In this document: piece by piece, positions 45,649-54,342 of the stretch
Position numbering within the stretch: position 1 is the stretch's first letter
Layout: the number at the start of each line of letters is the position of its first letter
Source: Acidobacteriota bacterium
GTDB lineage: Bacteria; Acidobacteriota; Blastocatellia; RBC074
Length of the DNA stretch: 64,000 nucleotides
Assembly: GCA_016196035.1 (NCBI GenBank)
Contig: JACPYM010000034.1
Span: 1 to 64,000 of the forward strand
Direction of reading: 5' to 3'
Program-made: the position numbers and the translations under genes
The notes under the pieces: generated by a model
Told to the model about the DNA's origin: nothing
Database searches by the model: none
What the model saw: the letters and a program-made list of their open reading frames with translations, nothing else

Positions 45649-48105
45649 ATGGAATTTACCGGCGAACGGTACCAGCCCGCATTGAGCGGGCAGATTAAAT
45701 ACGAACACTGGCATCGTTACGCGCTTTCTGCACAGTTCGTAACGGGTAAAACCGTGCTGGACATTGCCTCGGGAGAGGGGTACGGCGCGGCTTTGCTGGC
45801 CGCTCGCGCTCAGTTTGTGTATGGGGTTGATATTGACTTACAGGTTGTTGAGCACGCCAATCAACGATATGGCAATAATTCCAAGCTGCGCTACTTAGTT
45901 GGCTCCTGTGAGGCGATCCCTTTACCAGACCATTCAGTTGATGTTGTTACTTCTTTTGAAACTATTGAGCATCACGATAAGCATGAAGAAATGATGCAAG
46001 AGATCAAGAGGGTGCTTAAGCCAGAGGGCATTTTGATCCTCTCTTCGCCGAATAAACTGACTTACTCTGATTTACCGGGCTACCAAAATCCTTATCACGT
46101 AAAAGAGCTTTATCACGAAGAATTTATCAATTTGATAACGCGTTACTTTCAGTATTTTCGGGTTTACGGTCAAAGATTCGCTGTTGGTTCGTTTGTCTAC
46201 GGCCTGCAAGAGGTAGACTCGACTAGCCTGGACACTTATACATTAAACGATGAGCAGCTTACGCAAAAGATTCCATGCTTAGATAACCCACTTTATTTTA
46301 TCGCAATCTGCGCAGACGAACCCCTACCGCTCCAACCTTCCTTAGACTCGATCTATATTGATAACACCGATGATTTATTAAAGCTGCAAACGGATGACCG
46401 TTTGGCAATGGAGCAAAAACTTCATGAGGAATTGAGCCTGTATCACGAAACAGTGTTACGGCAAAATCAACACATCGCTGAGCAAGAAAGACTGGTAGAC
46501 TCGCTGATGCAGCAAATTACTGAAGTTAATGACAGTCAGGCTTGGCAACTAATGCAATTACTTTGGCGCTGGCGGTTACGTCTCGCCCCGCCGCAAAGTA
46601 TACGTGATCGGATTCTTCACTTCTTGCTCAATTCGCTGCGGCCTCGAAAAAAAATGCAAACTGAGCCGTCATTGCAACAGGATGTGGATGAAATCTTGGC
46701 TCAAGTGGAAACGGAAATTCCTCGCAACCTGGTTACAGGAAAGGGCACTGAGTTATATTTGAGCGGCTGGTGTTTCCATCTGAAACACCAGCTTAGCAAA
46801 CTTGAGATATTGATCAACGAAACAGCCTACCCTGCTACCGTCTTTGGTGCAGCTCGCGCCGATGTCAAAGAACATTATTACCCCAAGTTGGACATGCAGG
46901 GGTATAGTTATAACAGCGGATTTTGGGCCACCATCCCCATTTCCGAGCCGCCCCAACCCGAAACCGTCGAGCTTAGCCTGCAAGTTACCTTAAGTAATGG
47001 AGCCAAGTTGAAGAAAAAGATTACCGACATTACTGTTTCTCCAAGCGGCCCTGCCGATCCTCAAAAGCCGTCGCTGGGTAGAAACGCGGCAGGTCTCACT
47101 CCCCCCATAGTTATCTGTATGGCCACCCATAATCCCCCGCTCGCTCTTTTCTGTCGGCAGATAAAATCTATTATTGATCAAAGCTACCACAATTGGGTTT
47201 GCATTATTAGCGATGATGCTTCGAGGCCGGAAGTAATTGTGGAAATGCAAAAAATTATTGCCCAAGATTCGAGATTTATTTTCTCCCCAGCGCCAAACCG
47301 GTTTGGCTTTTATCTGAACTTCGAAAGATGTTTGTCATTAGTGCCTGAGCAAGCTGAGTTAGTGGCGCTCTGTGATCAGGATGATTATTGGTACCCGGAC
47401 AAATTACAAACACTGATTGCTCATTTTGATAGTGAGACGCTGCTTGTTTACAGCGATATGAGAATCGTAAGTGAACAGGGTGAGATTCTTGCCGATAGTT
47501 ACTGGATGGTACGACAAAATAACTCAACTGACCTATGGGCGTTATTGTTAGCCAATACGGTACCTGGCGCGGCCTCGATGTTCCGTAAAGAGTTGCTTGA
47601 TTACCTTCTGCCTTTTCCACCGAAGCTGGGTGATCTCTTTCATGACCACTGGATTGGTGTGATGGCGTTGGCGTTGGGAAAGATCAGGTCTATTGCGCGG
47701 CCTTTGTATGATTATACGCGTCATTCTGGGAACGTAAGCGGGTATGGTGAGCAGTTACGGAAGCCTCCCTTGGTTATGCTACATGATATTTTTCGGCAAC
47801 TTATGAGTCCAGAGGGGCGCGCAGGCGCTAGGAATATTTATTACGACCATGTATTGAGAACAGGGCTAATGGCGCGCCTGCTGAGCAAGCGCGCAGGCCC
47901 GAAGTTAACCAAAGAAAAACAAAAAACACTTGAAGTGCTCGGGTCTCTGGATAATTCCGCCGCTACATTATTTTGGCTTGCAGTGAGAGGCTTACAGGAT
48001 TGGCGCCGTATAGGAGTTACTAATGGGGCGGAGTTCCGCCTCATTCAGGGAGTGATGTGGCGATACTATCTGGAACTTATCTCACGCTTTGAATGGCAAC
48101 GCTGA
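45649..48105 (+). CDS. Methyltransferase-GT2 fusion protein
   Basis: 818 aa from the ATG at 45649 (MEFTGERY; AGGGG 7 bases upstream); an ATG at 45643 would add two residues, and the frame extends to 45592 without a ribosome site. Residues 1-200 are a methyltransferase closely similar to the 31470-32453 protein (LDIASGEGYGAALLA, DVVTSFETIEHHDKHEEMM). Residues about 240-315 are a coiled coil ending in SQAWQLMQLLWRWRLRL. Residues about 360-470 are a beta-rich segment (ELYLSGWCFHLKHQLSKLEI). Residues about 485-740 are a GT2 domain (VICMATHNPPLALFCRQI, IISDDASRPE, LVALCDQDDYWYPDK). It is a likely chain-capping or side-branch enzyme. Confidence 0.87.
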   Translation: MEFTGERYQPALSGQIKYEHWHRYALSAQFVTGKTVLDIASGEGYGAALLAARAQFVYGVDIDLQVVEHANQRYGNNSKLRYLVGSCEAIPLPDHSVDVVTSFETIEHHDKHEEMMQEIKRVLKPEGILILSSPNKLTYSDLPGYQNPYHVKELYHEEFINLITRYFQYFRVYGQRFAVGSFVYGLQEVDSTSLDTYTLNDEQLTQKIPCLDNPLYFIAICADEPLPLQPSLDSIYIDNTDDLLKLQTDDRLAMEQKLHEELSLYHETVLRQNQHIAEQERLVDSLMQQITEVNDSQAWQLMQLLWRWRLRLAPPQSIRDRILHFLLNSLRPRKKMQTEPSLQQDVDEILAQVETEIPRNLVTGKGTELYLSGWCFHLKHQLSKLEILINETAYPATVFGAARADVKEHYYPKLDMQGYSYNSGFWATIPISEPPQPETVELSLQVTLSNGAKLKKKITDITVSPSGPADPQKPSLGRNAAGLTPPIVICMATHNPPLALFCRQIKSIIDQSYHNWVCIISDDASRPEVIVEMQKIIAQDSRFIFSPAPNRFGFYLNFERCLSLVPEQAELVALCDQDDYWYPDKLQTLIAHFDSETLLVYSDMRIVSEQGEILADSYWMVRQNNSTDLWALLLANTVPGAASMFRKELLDYLLPFPPKLGDLFHDHWIGVMALALGKIRSIARPLYDYTRHSGNVSGYGEQLRKPPLVMLHDIFRQLMSPEGRAGARNIYYDHVLRTGLMARLLSKRAGPKLTKEKQKTLEVLGSLDNSAATLFWLAVRGLQDWRRIGVTNGAEFRLIQGVMWRYYLELISRFEWQR

Positions 48106-48148
48106 TGCCGGAGGGCCGAAGCACGCCAAAGGCGGTAAGCGATCCCGT

Positions 48149-49546
48149 TTATTCAAGTTGGCGACGGTTCAGATAACTGTTGAGTTGTTTGGCAAAAATT
48201 GGTACTGGTAGGATCAAGGTGACGACAACTGTCCACCAGTACATCCTGAAATCGCAGGTGGGGGCAATAAAGAAATAAGAAAGGGCGTAGAGCAACGCGC
48301 TACTGCCCAGCGCAAAAACAGTGGATGCGTGCTCTCTGAATTTTGGCAAAGCGGCTACGGCCAACAGCGCCAGTAACAGCACCAGATAAAACCAACCGCG
48401 GAAGAGCAAGCTGTCTTGAATTCGTTCCAACCGCCAAGCCAACGCGCGGTTTAACCGGGAAGGGCGCACGGATAAGCCCAACTGGTTTGGATCAATGCCT
48501 TTTTGGAAGGGCAAGCAAACTGAGCTTTGGCCAATGCTGTATAGAGTTTTGAAGACGGCCACCCGGTGAAGTAAGTAGTCTTGCAGATGACTTCCAATTA
48601 CGCTCAACCAAGTTTTTTCCAACTGGGCGACATCCGTGCCCTGATTGGTGATAACCAAGTGCCGTGGCGCCGCATTACAACAAAACAGGGGGACTACCTC
48701 TCTGGGTGAATAGATGGTTTTTAGCTCTTCAATGCTCACTCCTTGGCGTGCGTAGGGCGGTATATACATTTGCTCCTCCGCAATTGAGACGGCGGCCAAA
48801 TCGTGTAAGAGGAGGGTTTGAAAGACATACGTTTTCCGCCCCTGGATCAGAGCCAGGCTAACAGCTTGAGACAGTATCACCAGCATCACCAAAATCAGCG
48901 TCCCAAACAGCGTTGCCGCAATGACAGGTTTTTGCCTCCTCCACCAAGATTGGCTTTGCCACAGGCGGCAGCGGCTTTGCCACTGGCCGCAAGCGATGCC
49001 GCCCGCCCAGATGGCTAAAGGGAATACAGCGAATATCCCATTGTGTCTTACCGAGAGACCGTAGAAGAGCGCCAAAAGCGCAGTTGCCCAATACCCCTTG
49101 CGCCCTGTTTGGTGGGCGCTATAAAGCAGCCCGCTGGCCAGCATCAATGAGGCCGCCAAGCCCACGTCCTTCCAGATTGTACCGAGCAGTGCGAGCACTG
49201 GCGGGAAAAAGCCGATGCTGAATACCAACAACATTGCCAGCAGTTTGCGATTGATTAAGCGAGAAATGAAGAGGGCCAATCCGGACCAAAATAATAGGTT
49301 GTGAAATAACAGCATGCTTGCCGGGCCAGGCGCCACGCGATCCAGGAAATGCCAAATAAAACTCATCAGCGGCGGATGCCAGTCATTAAGTATCCCGCTT
49401 CTGGCTTGGTTAAGCTGTTCGATTGAGTCGAAGGAAAGATAGCCGGGGTAAAAACTGAAGGTGATGAATAAAACACCGGTGGTGATCGTCAAGAACAGCC
49501 AAAGCCGTCCGGTCAAATTGTCGCCTGGGGCAGAAATGCTCGGCAT
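48149..49546 (-). CDS. Polytopic membrane protein, GT-C-like
   Basis: 465 aa with about ten hydrophobic segments (LWLFLTITTGVLFITF, LLFHNLLFWSGLALFI, LLAMLLVFSIGFFPPVLALL, AVFPLAIWAGGIA, ATLFGTLILVMLVILSQAV and a C-terminal group). The first loop contains LSFDSIEQLNQARSG and DWHPPLMSF, with an acidic residue and DWHPP, as seen in GT-C lipid-linked-sugar glycosyltransferases and DUF6020-like proteins. It is on the opposite strand, convergent with the GT2 fusion gene, and marks the end of the polysaccharide locus. Donor and acceptor are unknown. Confidence 0.78.
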   Translation of the reverse strand: MPSISAPGDNLTGRLWLFLTITTGVLFITFSFYPGYLSFDSIEQLNQARSGILNDWHPPLMSFIWHFLDRVAPGPASMLLFHNLLFWSGLALFISRLINRKLLAMLLVFSIGFFPPVLALLGTIWKDVGLAASLMLASGLLYSAHQTGRKGYWATALLALFYGLSVRHNGIFAVFPLAIWAGGIACGQWQSRCRLWQSQSWWRRQKPVIAATLFGTLILVMLVILSQAVSLALIQGRKTYVFQTLLLHDLAAVSIAEEQMYIPPYARQGVSIEELKTIYSPREVVPLFCCNAAPRHLVITNQGTDVAQLEKTWLSVIGSHLQDYLLHRVAVFKTLYSIGQSSVCLPFQKGIDPNQLGLSVRPSRLNRALAWRLERIQDSLLFRGWFYLVLLLALLAVAALPKFREHASTVFALGSSALLYALSYFFIAPTCDFRMYWWTVVVTLILPVPIFAKQLNSYLNRRQLE

Positions 49547-49885
49547 AATCGTTGAATGATAGCGAATTGTGTTAGGAAGCGGTTTTTCAGGAAACGCCGA
49601 TGATCTGATCGAACTTGATCGGAAAACAGCAAATAACTCTAACCGCGACGATCAAAACAGACCCGTTGCTCTTTGGCAAGCTGCCGGAGTCGCTCCAACC
49701 AAGACGTGCTGCTTGCGCCCGGCAATTGCTGTTGCAAGCAACTCGCGCTTTGTTGTTGGGTCTAATTCACCACACAACTCTTACTGACCGAGCAGGACTG
49801 TGTTACTTTTCAGGCAAGCCGAAGATGCTGCGGCCGGTTGTCCGGCATCCAGCTAATTCATCAATAAGCAGATAAGGAGCTAACA
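49547..49885. other. Intergenic region, nothing recognised beyond a ribosome site
   Basis: 339 bp between the divergent membrane protein and the DUF4287 gene. Short plus-strand frames in it lack similarity and ribosome sites. AAGGAG at 49875 is the Shine-Dalgarno of the next gene. Promoters for both neighbours should lie here but none stands out. Confidence 0.4.
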
Positions 49886-50461
49886 ATGAGCATTGTGGAG
49901 AAAGCGCTGGCGACACAGTTGGCAAACATTGAAAAACGCACCGGCAAATCGTTGGCGGAACTTGCCGCTTTGGTGCGGAACAGCGGCCTCACTAAACACG
50001 GCGAGCTGCGCGATATGCTCAAACGTGATTTAGGACTTGGGCATGGCGATGCCAATACACTCGTGCATCACGTGTTGAAATCCGCGGGACAGAGCGCCGT
50101 GGCTGAAAAGAACCGCTCGACCGATGACGTCGTGGCCGCTTTATATGCCGGACCTAAAGCTGCGCTGCGGCCTATTCACGACAAGCTGATAGCCGCAATC
50201 AACAAGTTCGGTGAATTTGAGATTGCGCCGAAAAAGACCTATCTCAGCCTGCGGCGTAAGAAACAGTTCGCCATGATCGGGCCTGCGACGAATACACGCG
50301 TTGAGGTCGGCTTGAATATGAAAGGTGTCGCCGCCACGGAGCGTTTATTAGAGATACCGCCCAACAGCATGTGTAACTACAAGGTCAAGGTGATGAGCGA
50401 AGCGGAAGTGGATCAAGCATTGATTGCGTGGCTTCGCCAGGCCTTTGATAACGCTGGCTAG
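49886..50461 (+). CDS. DUF4287/DUF5655 domain protein
   Basis: 191 aa. Residues 1-65 match the DUF4287 pattern (EKRTGKSLAELAALVRNSGL, KHGELRDMLKRDLGLGHGDAN). Residues about 80-190 match DUF5655 (LRPIHDKLIAAINKFGEFEI, APKKTYLSLRRKKQFAMI). These two domains commonly occur fused in soil bacteria; the function is unknown, although DUF5655 has been linked to nucleic-acid or transport contexts. A good ribosome site (AAGGAG) is present. It is monocistronic, with 228 bp to the next gene. Confidence 0.88.
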   Translation: MSIVEKALATQLANIEKRTGKSLAELAALVRNSGLTKHGELRDMLKRDLGLGHGDANTLVHHVLKSAGQSAVAEKNRSTDDVVAALYAGPKAALRPIHDKLIAAINKFGEFEIAPKKTYLSLRRKKQFAMIGPATNTRVEVGLNMKGVAATERLLEIPPNSMCNYKVKVMSEAEVDQALIAWLRQAFDNAG

Positions 50462-50689
50462 GGGCTGGCCGCTTGGTGGCTGGCGTCGTGAGAAAACATG
50501 CCATCTGGTCGAGTTGCCATCCCATATCGTAATTTCTGCGTACAGCCAAGCCTTAGATTCAATGTTGCGAGAGGTTGGGGATAACTACGTAACTGCTTGT
50601 CACAGAATGATTCTTGCCGCCGCGTGCAAGCGCCGCTGAAATTGGCACAGCGGTTGTTATAGCTCTGCCCGAAAGGGGGAGCAATCCTA

Positions 50690-51238
50690 ATGACAACCAA
50701 TAACCGCTATGCACCTTTCGCCTTAGTCGCGCTGGTCGCCAGTGTGATCGGGTGGGGGGCTTCCAGTTGGATGAATCGCGAGCAGACGGCGGCGCAAACG
50801 CTGCCTGCCGCCAGTAACGTTGCCGCGTTGGGTTTTCAACCAAACGCGCCAGCCGCCTTACAACCTTTGCCCCAACAACCCGTTGTTCCGCTGCCAGTGG
50901 CCGGTGCGCCGATCACTTATGTGGCTGTACCCGTGCAACCTGTCGCGCAAGTTGTGCCCGCACAGGTCGTGACGACTCGCGCGGCGGCCACGCCCGTGAG
51001 AACGCGCACGATTGTGGCGGCGAATGAAGCGCCTGCTACCTCGACAACTGTACGTAAGAGAGGTTTGAGTAACAAAGCCAAAGCTGCGATTGCGATTGGC
51101 GGCGGCGCTGGTTTGGGGGCGGCCATCGGCGGCATTGCCAAGGGCGGTAAAGGCGCGGGCATCGGTGCGCTGATTGGCGCTGGTTCGGCGGCTGTCTATT
51201 CCGTAATTCGTCACAAACAGAATAAGCCGGTCTTTTAA
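50690..51238 (+). CDS. Exported glycine-zipper protein
   Basis: 182 aa. The N-terminal hydrophobic segment (FALVALVASVIGWGASSW) is a signal peptide or anchor. A Pro/Val/Ala-rich spacer follows (residues about 55-110, QPLPQQPVVPLPVAG), then a basic patch (TTVRKRGLSNKAKAA), then a glycine-zipper membrane segment (AIAIGGGAGLGAAIGGIAKGGKGAGIGALIGAG, residues about 132-165). Glycine-zipper (YMGG-like) proteins can insert in membranes or associate with the envelope. A ribosome site (AAAGGGGGAG) lies 8 bases upstream. The gene ends before the terminator at 51272-51376. Confidence 0.8.
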   Translation: MTTNNRYAPFALVALVASVIGWGASSWMNREQTAAQTLPAASNVAALGFQPNAPAALQPLPQQPVVPLPVAGAPITYVAVPVQPVAQVVPAQVVTTRAAATPVRTRTIVAANEAPATSTTVRKRGLSNKAKAAIAIGGGAGLGAAIGGIAKGGKGAGIGALIGAGSAAVYSVIRHKQNKPVF

Positions 51239-51271
51239 TCGGCAGGCTTTGGCAATAGTTGCCAAGCGCAG

Positions 51272-51376
51272 AAACCGAAAACCTTTCACCCGAACGCTGA
51301 CTGTTTCTTCTTGCCGGGTTGTGTCCTACACCCGTGTCAGAGAAACCAGCCTTGGGGTGAAAGGTTTTCGGTTTTT
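51272..51376 (+). terminator. Long-stem terminator after the glycine-zipper gene
   Basis: 20-bp perfect inverted repeat, arms 51272-51291 (AAACCGAAAACCTTTCACCC) and 51355-51374, followed by a T tract (GGTTTTTTGG). The 63-base loop contains a smaller hairpin at 51315-51334. The unusual loop length leaves a repeat element as an alternative. Confidence 0.65.
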
Positions 51377-51507
51377 TGGTTTGTATCAGTGTCAACGCCA
51401 ATAGCTCATAGGTATTTCCGGCTAGGCATCGGTAAAGCCTGTGCTATAGTGCGCCCGCCAATTTCCTATCGGTTGGTGTTTTGACTTTGGATGGAGGAAG
51501 TTAGGAA

Positions 51508-52047
51508 ATGAAGACACTCTTCTACACTGCCTGTCTTTTGATGGTGCTGTCAGGCTACTCGCAGTGGCAAGCGTTTGCCCTGCAGGTGGTGGAACTGGCT
51601 CGCCAACAACTCCCGCAACCAATCGCAGAACTCTGGCCTGTTCAAACCGCCGCATACCAACGGGTCACTGTGGCGGGCAAGGAAGAGGCCATTGCTGCAC
51701 GTCTGAAAGAGACCTTGCGCGAGCTCAGCGAGAGCGAAAGCTTGAGCGGCGCGCGCGTAAGCCTTAAACAAGTTCGTTTCATTCCCACGAAGGCCGCAAC
51801 CCCCGCAAAGGCTGCTGCATTCTTGAATGTTCCGGACAAGGCGCGTCGTGAAGAAGACGCCCCAGAGTCGGTGTCGTCCACGGGTTATTACGTGGCGACG
51901 ATCAACTACGATTTAATCAGTCCGCTGACGGTTGAATCGGGGGCGACGGTTTTGACGGCGGCCTGTTCCTGTGGCGTCGCCCAAGTTCGCTTGAGCGACG
52001 GCTTCGGGGTGATGAAGACTTTCAGATGCCCCAAGGTGAGGAACTGA
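51508..52047 (+). CDS. Hypothetical secreted protein
   Basis: 179 aa, not recognised. The N-terminus (MKTLFYTACLLMVLSGYSQW) is a signal peptide. The mature part is mixed, with an Ala-rich stretch (KAATPAKAAAFLNVPDKARR) and a C-terminal strand-rich segment with four Cys (TAACSCGVAQV ... TFRCPKV) that could form disulfides. GGAGG upstream supports the start. It is followed by the terminator at 52092-52127, so it is probably a one-gene transcript. Confidence 0.7.
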   Translation: MKTLFYTACLLMVLSGYSQWQAFALQVVELARQQLPQPIAELWPVQTAAYQRVTVAGKEEAIAARLKETLRELSESESLSGARVSLKQVRFIPTKAATPAKAAAFLNVPDKARREEDAPESVSSTGYYVATINYDLISPLTVESGATVLTAACSCGVAQVRLSDGFGVMKTFRCPKVRN

Positions 52048-52091
52048 TCGAAAAGTTCCTTTGGTGAAGTCGTCATCCTCTGATGGGAAGC

Positions 52092-52127
52092 AAAAGGCGG
52101 AGCGTGCACAACGCGCCGCCTTTTTTA
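52092..52127 (+). terminator. Rho-independent terminator
   Basis: Stem AAAAGGCGG (52092-52100) with CCGCCTTTT (52117-52125), an inner GCGT/ACGC extension, a 5-base loop and a T run. It ends the transcript of the secreted hypothetical protein and insulates the Rieske/cytochrome b genes downstream. Confidence 0.85.
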
Positions 52128-52322
52128 TTGCGCCAACCGGTGGTTGCCTTGTGCTCTTCCAAAACGGCCTGCTTTGTGTAGAATGCCTGAACACTCCCAA
52201 CCAACGCTGTGAAGAGATAATCCAGAAAAAAGCCCGCAGCAAAAAAACCGTGGGCGGCCTTGCTGGCAAAAGGAAATAAACAGTCTTTGTAATTAGAGGT
52301 TTGCATTAAGGAGGCATTTGTT

Positions 52323-52844
52323 ATGTGTGTGCATCACGCCCCTGAAAGTCCCGCCGAGCGCCGGACGTTTTTGGGCATTTTATCCGGCTTGATTGCCGCC
52401 GGGATTTCCGCCGTGCTCGGCGTCAACATTGGCCGGTTTGCGCTCGGCCCGGCTTTTACCAAAGCCGACGCGGAGGACTGGTCGGACGTGGGGGCTTTGA
52501 CTGGTATTCCCGAAGGTCAGTTGACCAAGCGCAATCTGCTTGTTGCGCGCGTGGCGGGCTGGGGCAATTTCACCGCCGAGCGCGCTGTCTGGGTGGTGCG
52601 CAACGGCGCTGAGGTCAAGGTCTTCACAGCCGTTTGTCCGCATCTGGGTTGCACCGTCAATGCCAACGCCGAAGGGTTCCTGTGTGCCTGTCACAACAGT
52701 CAATGGAACACCAGCGGGCAGACGCTGGCCGGGCCTGCGCCGCGCGGTTTGGATACGCTGGAACATCGCGTCGAAGGCGGCAAGCTGCAAGTCCGTTACG
52801 CGGATTTCAAACAGGGGATTCCGAACAAAGAGGCCATCGGCTGA
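52323..52844 (+). CDS. Rieske iron-sulfur subunit of a cytochrome bc complex
   Basis: 173 aa. An N-terminal transmembrane anchor (LGILSGLIAAGISAVLGVNI, about residues 18-38) is followed by a periplasmic Rieske domain with CPHLGC (about residue 106) and CACHNSQW (about 123), giving the two Cys and two His for the 2Fe-2S cluster plus the disulfide Cys. It oxidises quinol and passes electrons to a cytochrome c. The next gene, 15 bp away, encodes cytochrome b, so the two form a bc-type respiratory module. AAGGAGG is the ribosome site. Confidence 0.93.
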   Translation: MCVHHAPESPAERRTFLGILSGLIAAGISAVLGVNIGRFALGPAFTKADAEDWSDVGALTGIPEGQLTKRNLLVARVAGWGNFTAERAVWVVRNGAEVKVFTAVCPHLGCTVNANAEGFLCACHNSQWNTSGQTLAGPAPRGLDTLEHRVEGGKLQVRYADFKQGIPNKEAIG

Positions 52845-52859
52845 TAAAGGTCATTCGCT

Positions 52860-54284
52860 ATGAACTTAGAAAAAATCACTGCGCGGTTGGCGGCGGCCTA
52901 CGCTTGGCTGGATGAGCGGACGGGCGTCAAGGCGGCGGTTGATGCGGCGCTCTACGAACCGATTCGCGGCGGTGCGCGTTGGGCCTATGTCTTTGGCAGC
53001 GCGCTGCTTTTTCTTTTTGCCATGATGGTCGTGACCGGCATTTGTATGACGCTCTATTACGTGCCGAGTGCCGACCACGCGCACACGAGTGTCGCTTATA
53101 TCCAGAAAGTCGTGCCCGGCGGCGCGCTCATTCGCGGCCTGCATCATTACGGCGCCAGTACGATGATCATTGTCGCCGTGCTGCATCTGGCGCAAGGCTT
53201 CCTGTTCGGCGCCTACAAACAACGGCGCGAATTGATTTGGTTGACGGGCGCGGTAATGTTGCTGCTCTTGCTGCTCTTTTCTTTCACCGGCTATTTGCTG
53301 CCCTGGGATCAGGCGGCGTATTTCGGCACCAAGGTGGGCGCTTCGATTGCCGGTGAAATCCCGCTCATCGGCCCGCTGCAACGGCGCATTTTGCTGGGGG
53401 GCGAAGACCTTTCGACGCTTACGCTGTCGCGCTTTTTCACCGTCCACGTGTTTTTGCTGCCACTCGGTTTGGCTGGGCTGGCGGGGCTGCACCTGTTGTT
53501 CTTTCGCCGCTCAGGCCCGGCGGGGCCGTACCATAACCGCGACGATAACCGGGTCGAACGCTTCTATCCGGGCCAGGTCTTTAAGGATTCGGTGGCCATG
53601 CTCGCGGTCTTTTTGGTGCTGGTGTATTTGGCTTACAGTGCGCCAGCGGAATTAGGGCCGGTGGCTGATCCGACGGCGGATTATCTGGCGCGTCCGCCCT
53701 GGTTTTTCATGCCGCTGTTTCAGATGCTGAAGTATTTTGAAGGACAACTCTCGCTGATCCCGATTATGGGTGTGCCAGCCTTGTTATTCGGGCTGTTGTT
53801 CCTGCTGCCGTTTTTCGACCGCAACCCTGAGCGCCATCCGCTCAAGCGTAAGCTGGCCGTCGCCTTGCTGGCGCTCTTCCTCATCGGCCCGGTTGCGTTG
53901 ATCGCTCTGGCGCGCTATCAGGACACGCATCACCCTGAGTTCGGGCCGAAGCTGCAAAAGCAGGAAGAAGAGATGCGCGCCTTTCTCAAAGCTCCCTTTG
54001 AACCGCAGGTGGTTGGCGGTAAGAGCGCGGTGAAAGCCGCCGCCGCGCCGCAGGCTTATCTGGAAAGCTGTGCGGCCTGTCACGGCGAACAAGGCGAAGG
54101 GGCCGCGTCGTTTCCGAAACTGATCGGCGTAACCGCCAAGCCGCAACGCACCAAAGAAGATTTGTTGAAGATTCTCGACGATTCAGAGGCGTATCAATTG
54201 GAATTGCCAATGCCGAAGTCGTTTCCGAAACTGAGCGCCGAGCAGAAAAAAGAAATCGTTGAATGGTTGGCGACGCTGAAATAA
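52860..54284 (+). CDS. Cytochrome b (b6/subunit IV type) fused to a cytochrome c domain
   Basis: 474 aa. Residues about 40-220 are the four-helix heme-binding core; the b-heme His pairs are in LHHYGAS/VLHLAQG and VHVFLLP/GLHLLFF. Residues about 240-360 correspond to subunit IV, with PPWFFMP in place of the usual PEWY quinol-site motif. After a last transmembrane segment (ALLALFLIGPVALIAL), residues about 395-474 form a monoheme cytochrome c with CAACH and a Met candidate in ELPMPKS. One protein thus combines the cytochrome b and electron-exit subunits. It pairs with the upstream Rieske protein. Confidence 0.93.
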   Translation: MNLEKITARLAAAYAWLDERTGVKAAVDAALYEPIRGGARWAYVFGSALLFLFAMMVVTGICMTLYYVPSADHAHTSVAYIQKVVPGGALIRGLHHYGASTMIIVAVLHLAQGFLFGAYKQRRELIWLTGAVMLLLLLLFSFTGYLLPWDQAAYFGTKVGASIAGEIPLIGPLQRRILLGGEDLSTLTLSRFFTVHVFLLPLGLAGLAGLHLLFFRRSGPAGPYHNRDDNRVERFYPGQVFKDSVAMLAVFLVLVYLAYSAPAELGPVADPTADYLARPPWFFMPLFQMLKYFEGQLSLIPIMGVPALLFGLLFLLPFFDRNPERHPLKRKLAVALLALFLIGPVALIALARYQDTHHPEFGPKLQKQEEEMRAFLKAPFEPQVVGGKSAVKAAAAPQAYLESCAACHGEQGEGAASFPKLIGVTAKPQRTKEDLLKILDDSEAYQLELPMPKSFPKLSAEQKKEIVEWLATLK

Positions 54285-54288
54285 TTTT

Positions 54289-54320
54289 GAGTAGGCAGGC
54301 CTCGCTGGGCCTGCCTACTC
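54289..54320. terminator. GC-rich hairpin between convergent genes
   Basis: 13-bp stem (54289-54301 with 54308-54320, core GTAGGCAGGCC) and a 6-base loop. There is no T tract, but it sits just after the cytochrome b stop and before the end of the convergent gene, so it may terminate both. Confidence 0.45.
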
Positions 54321-54342
54321 CACCCTTCTCTCCTTGCTTGAT

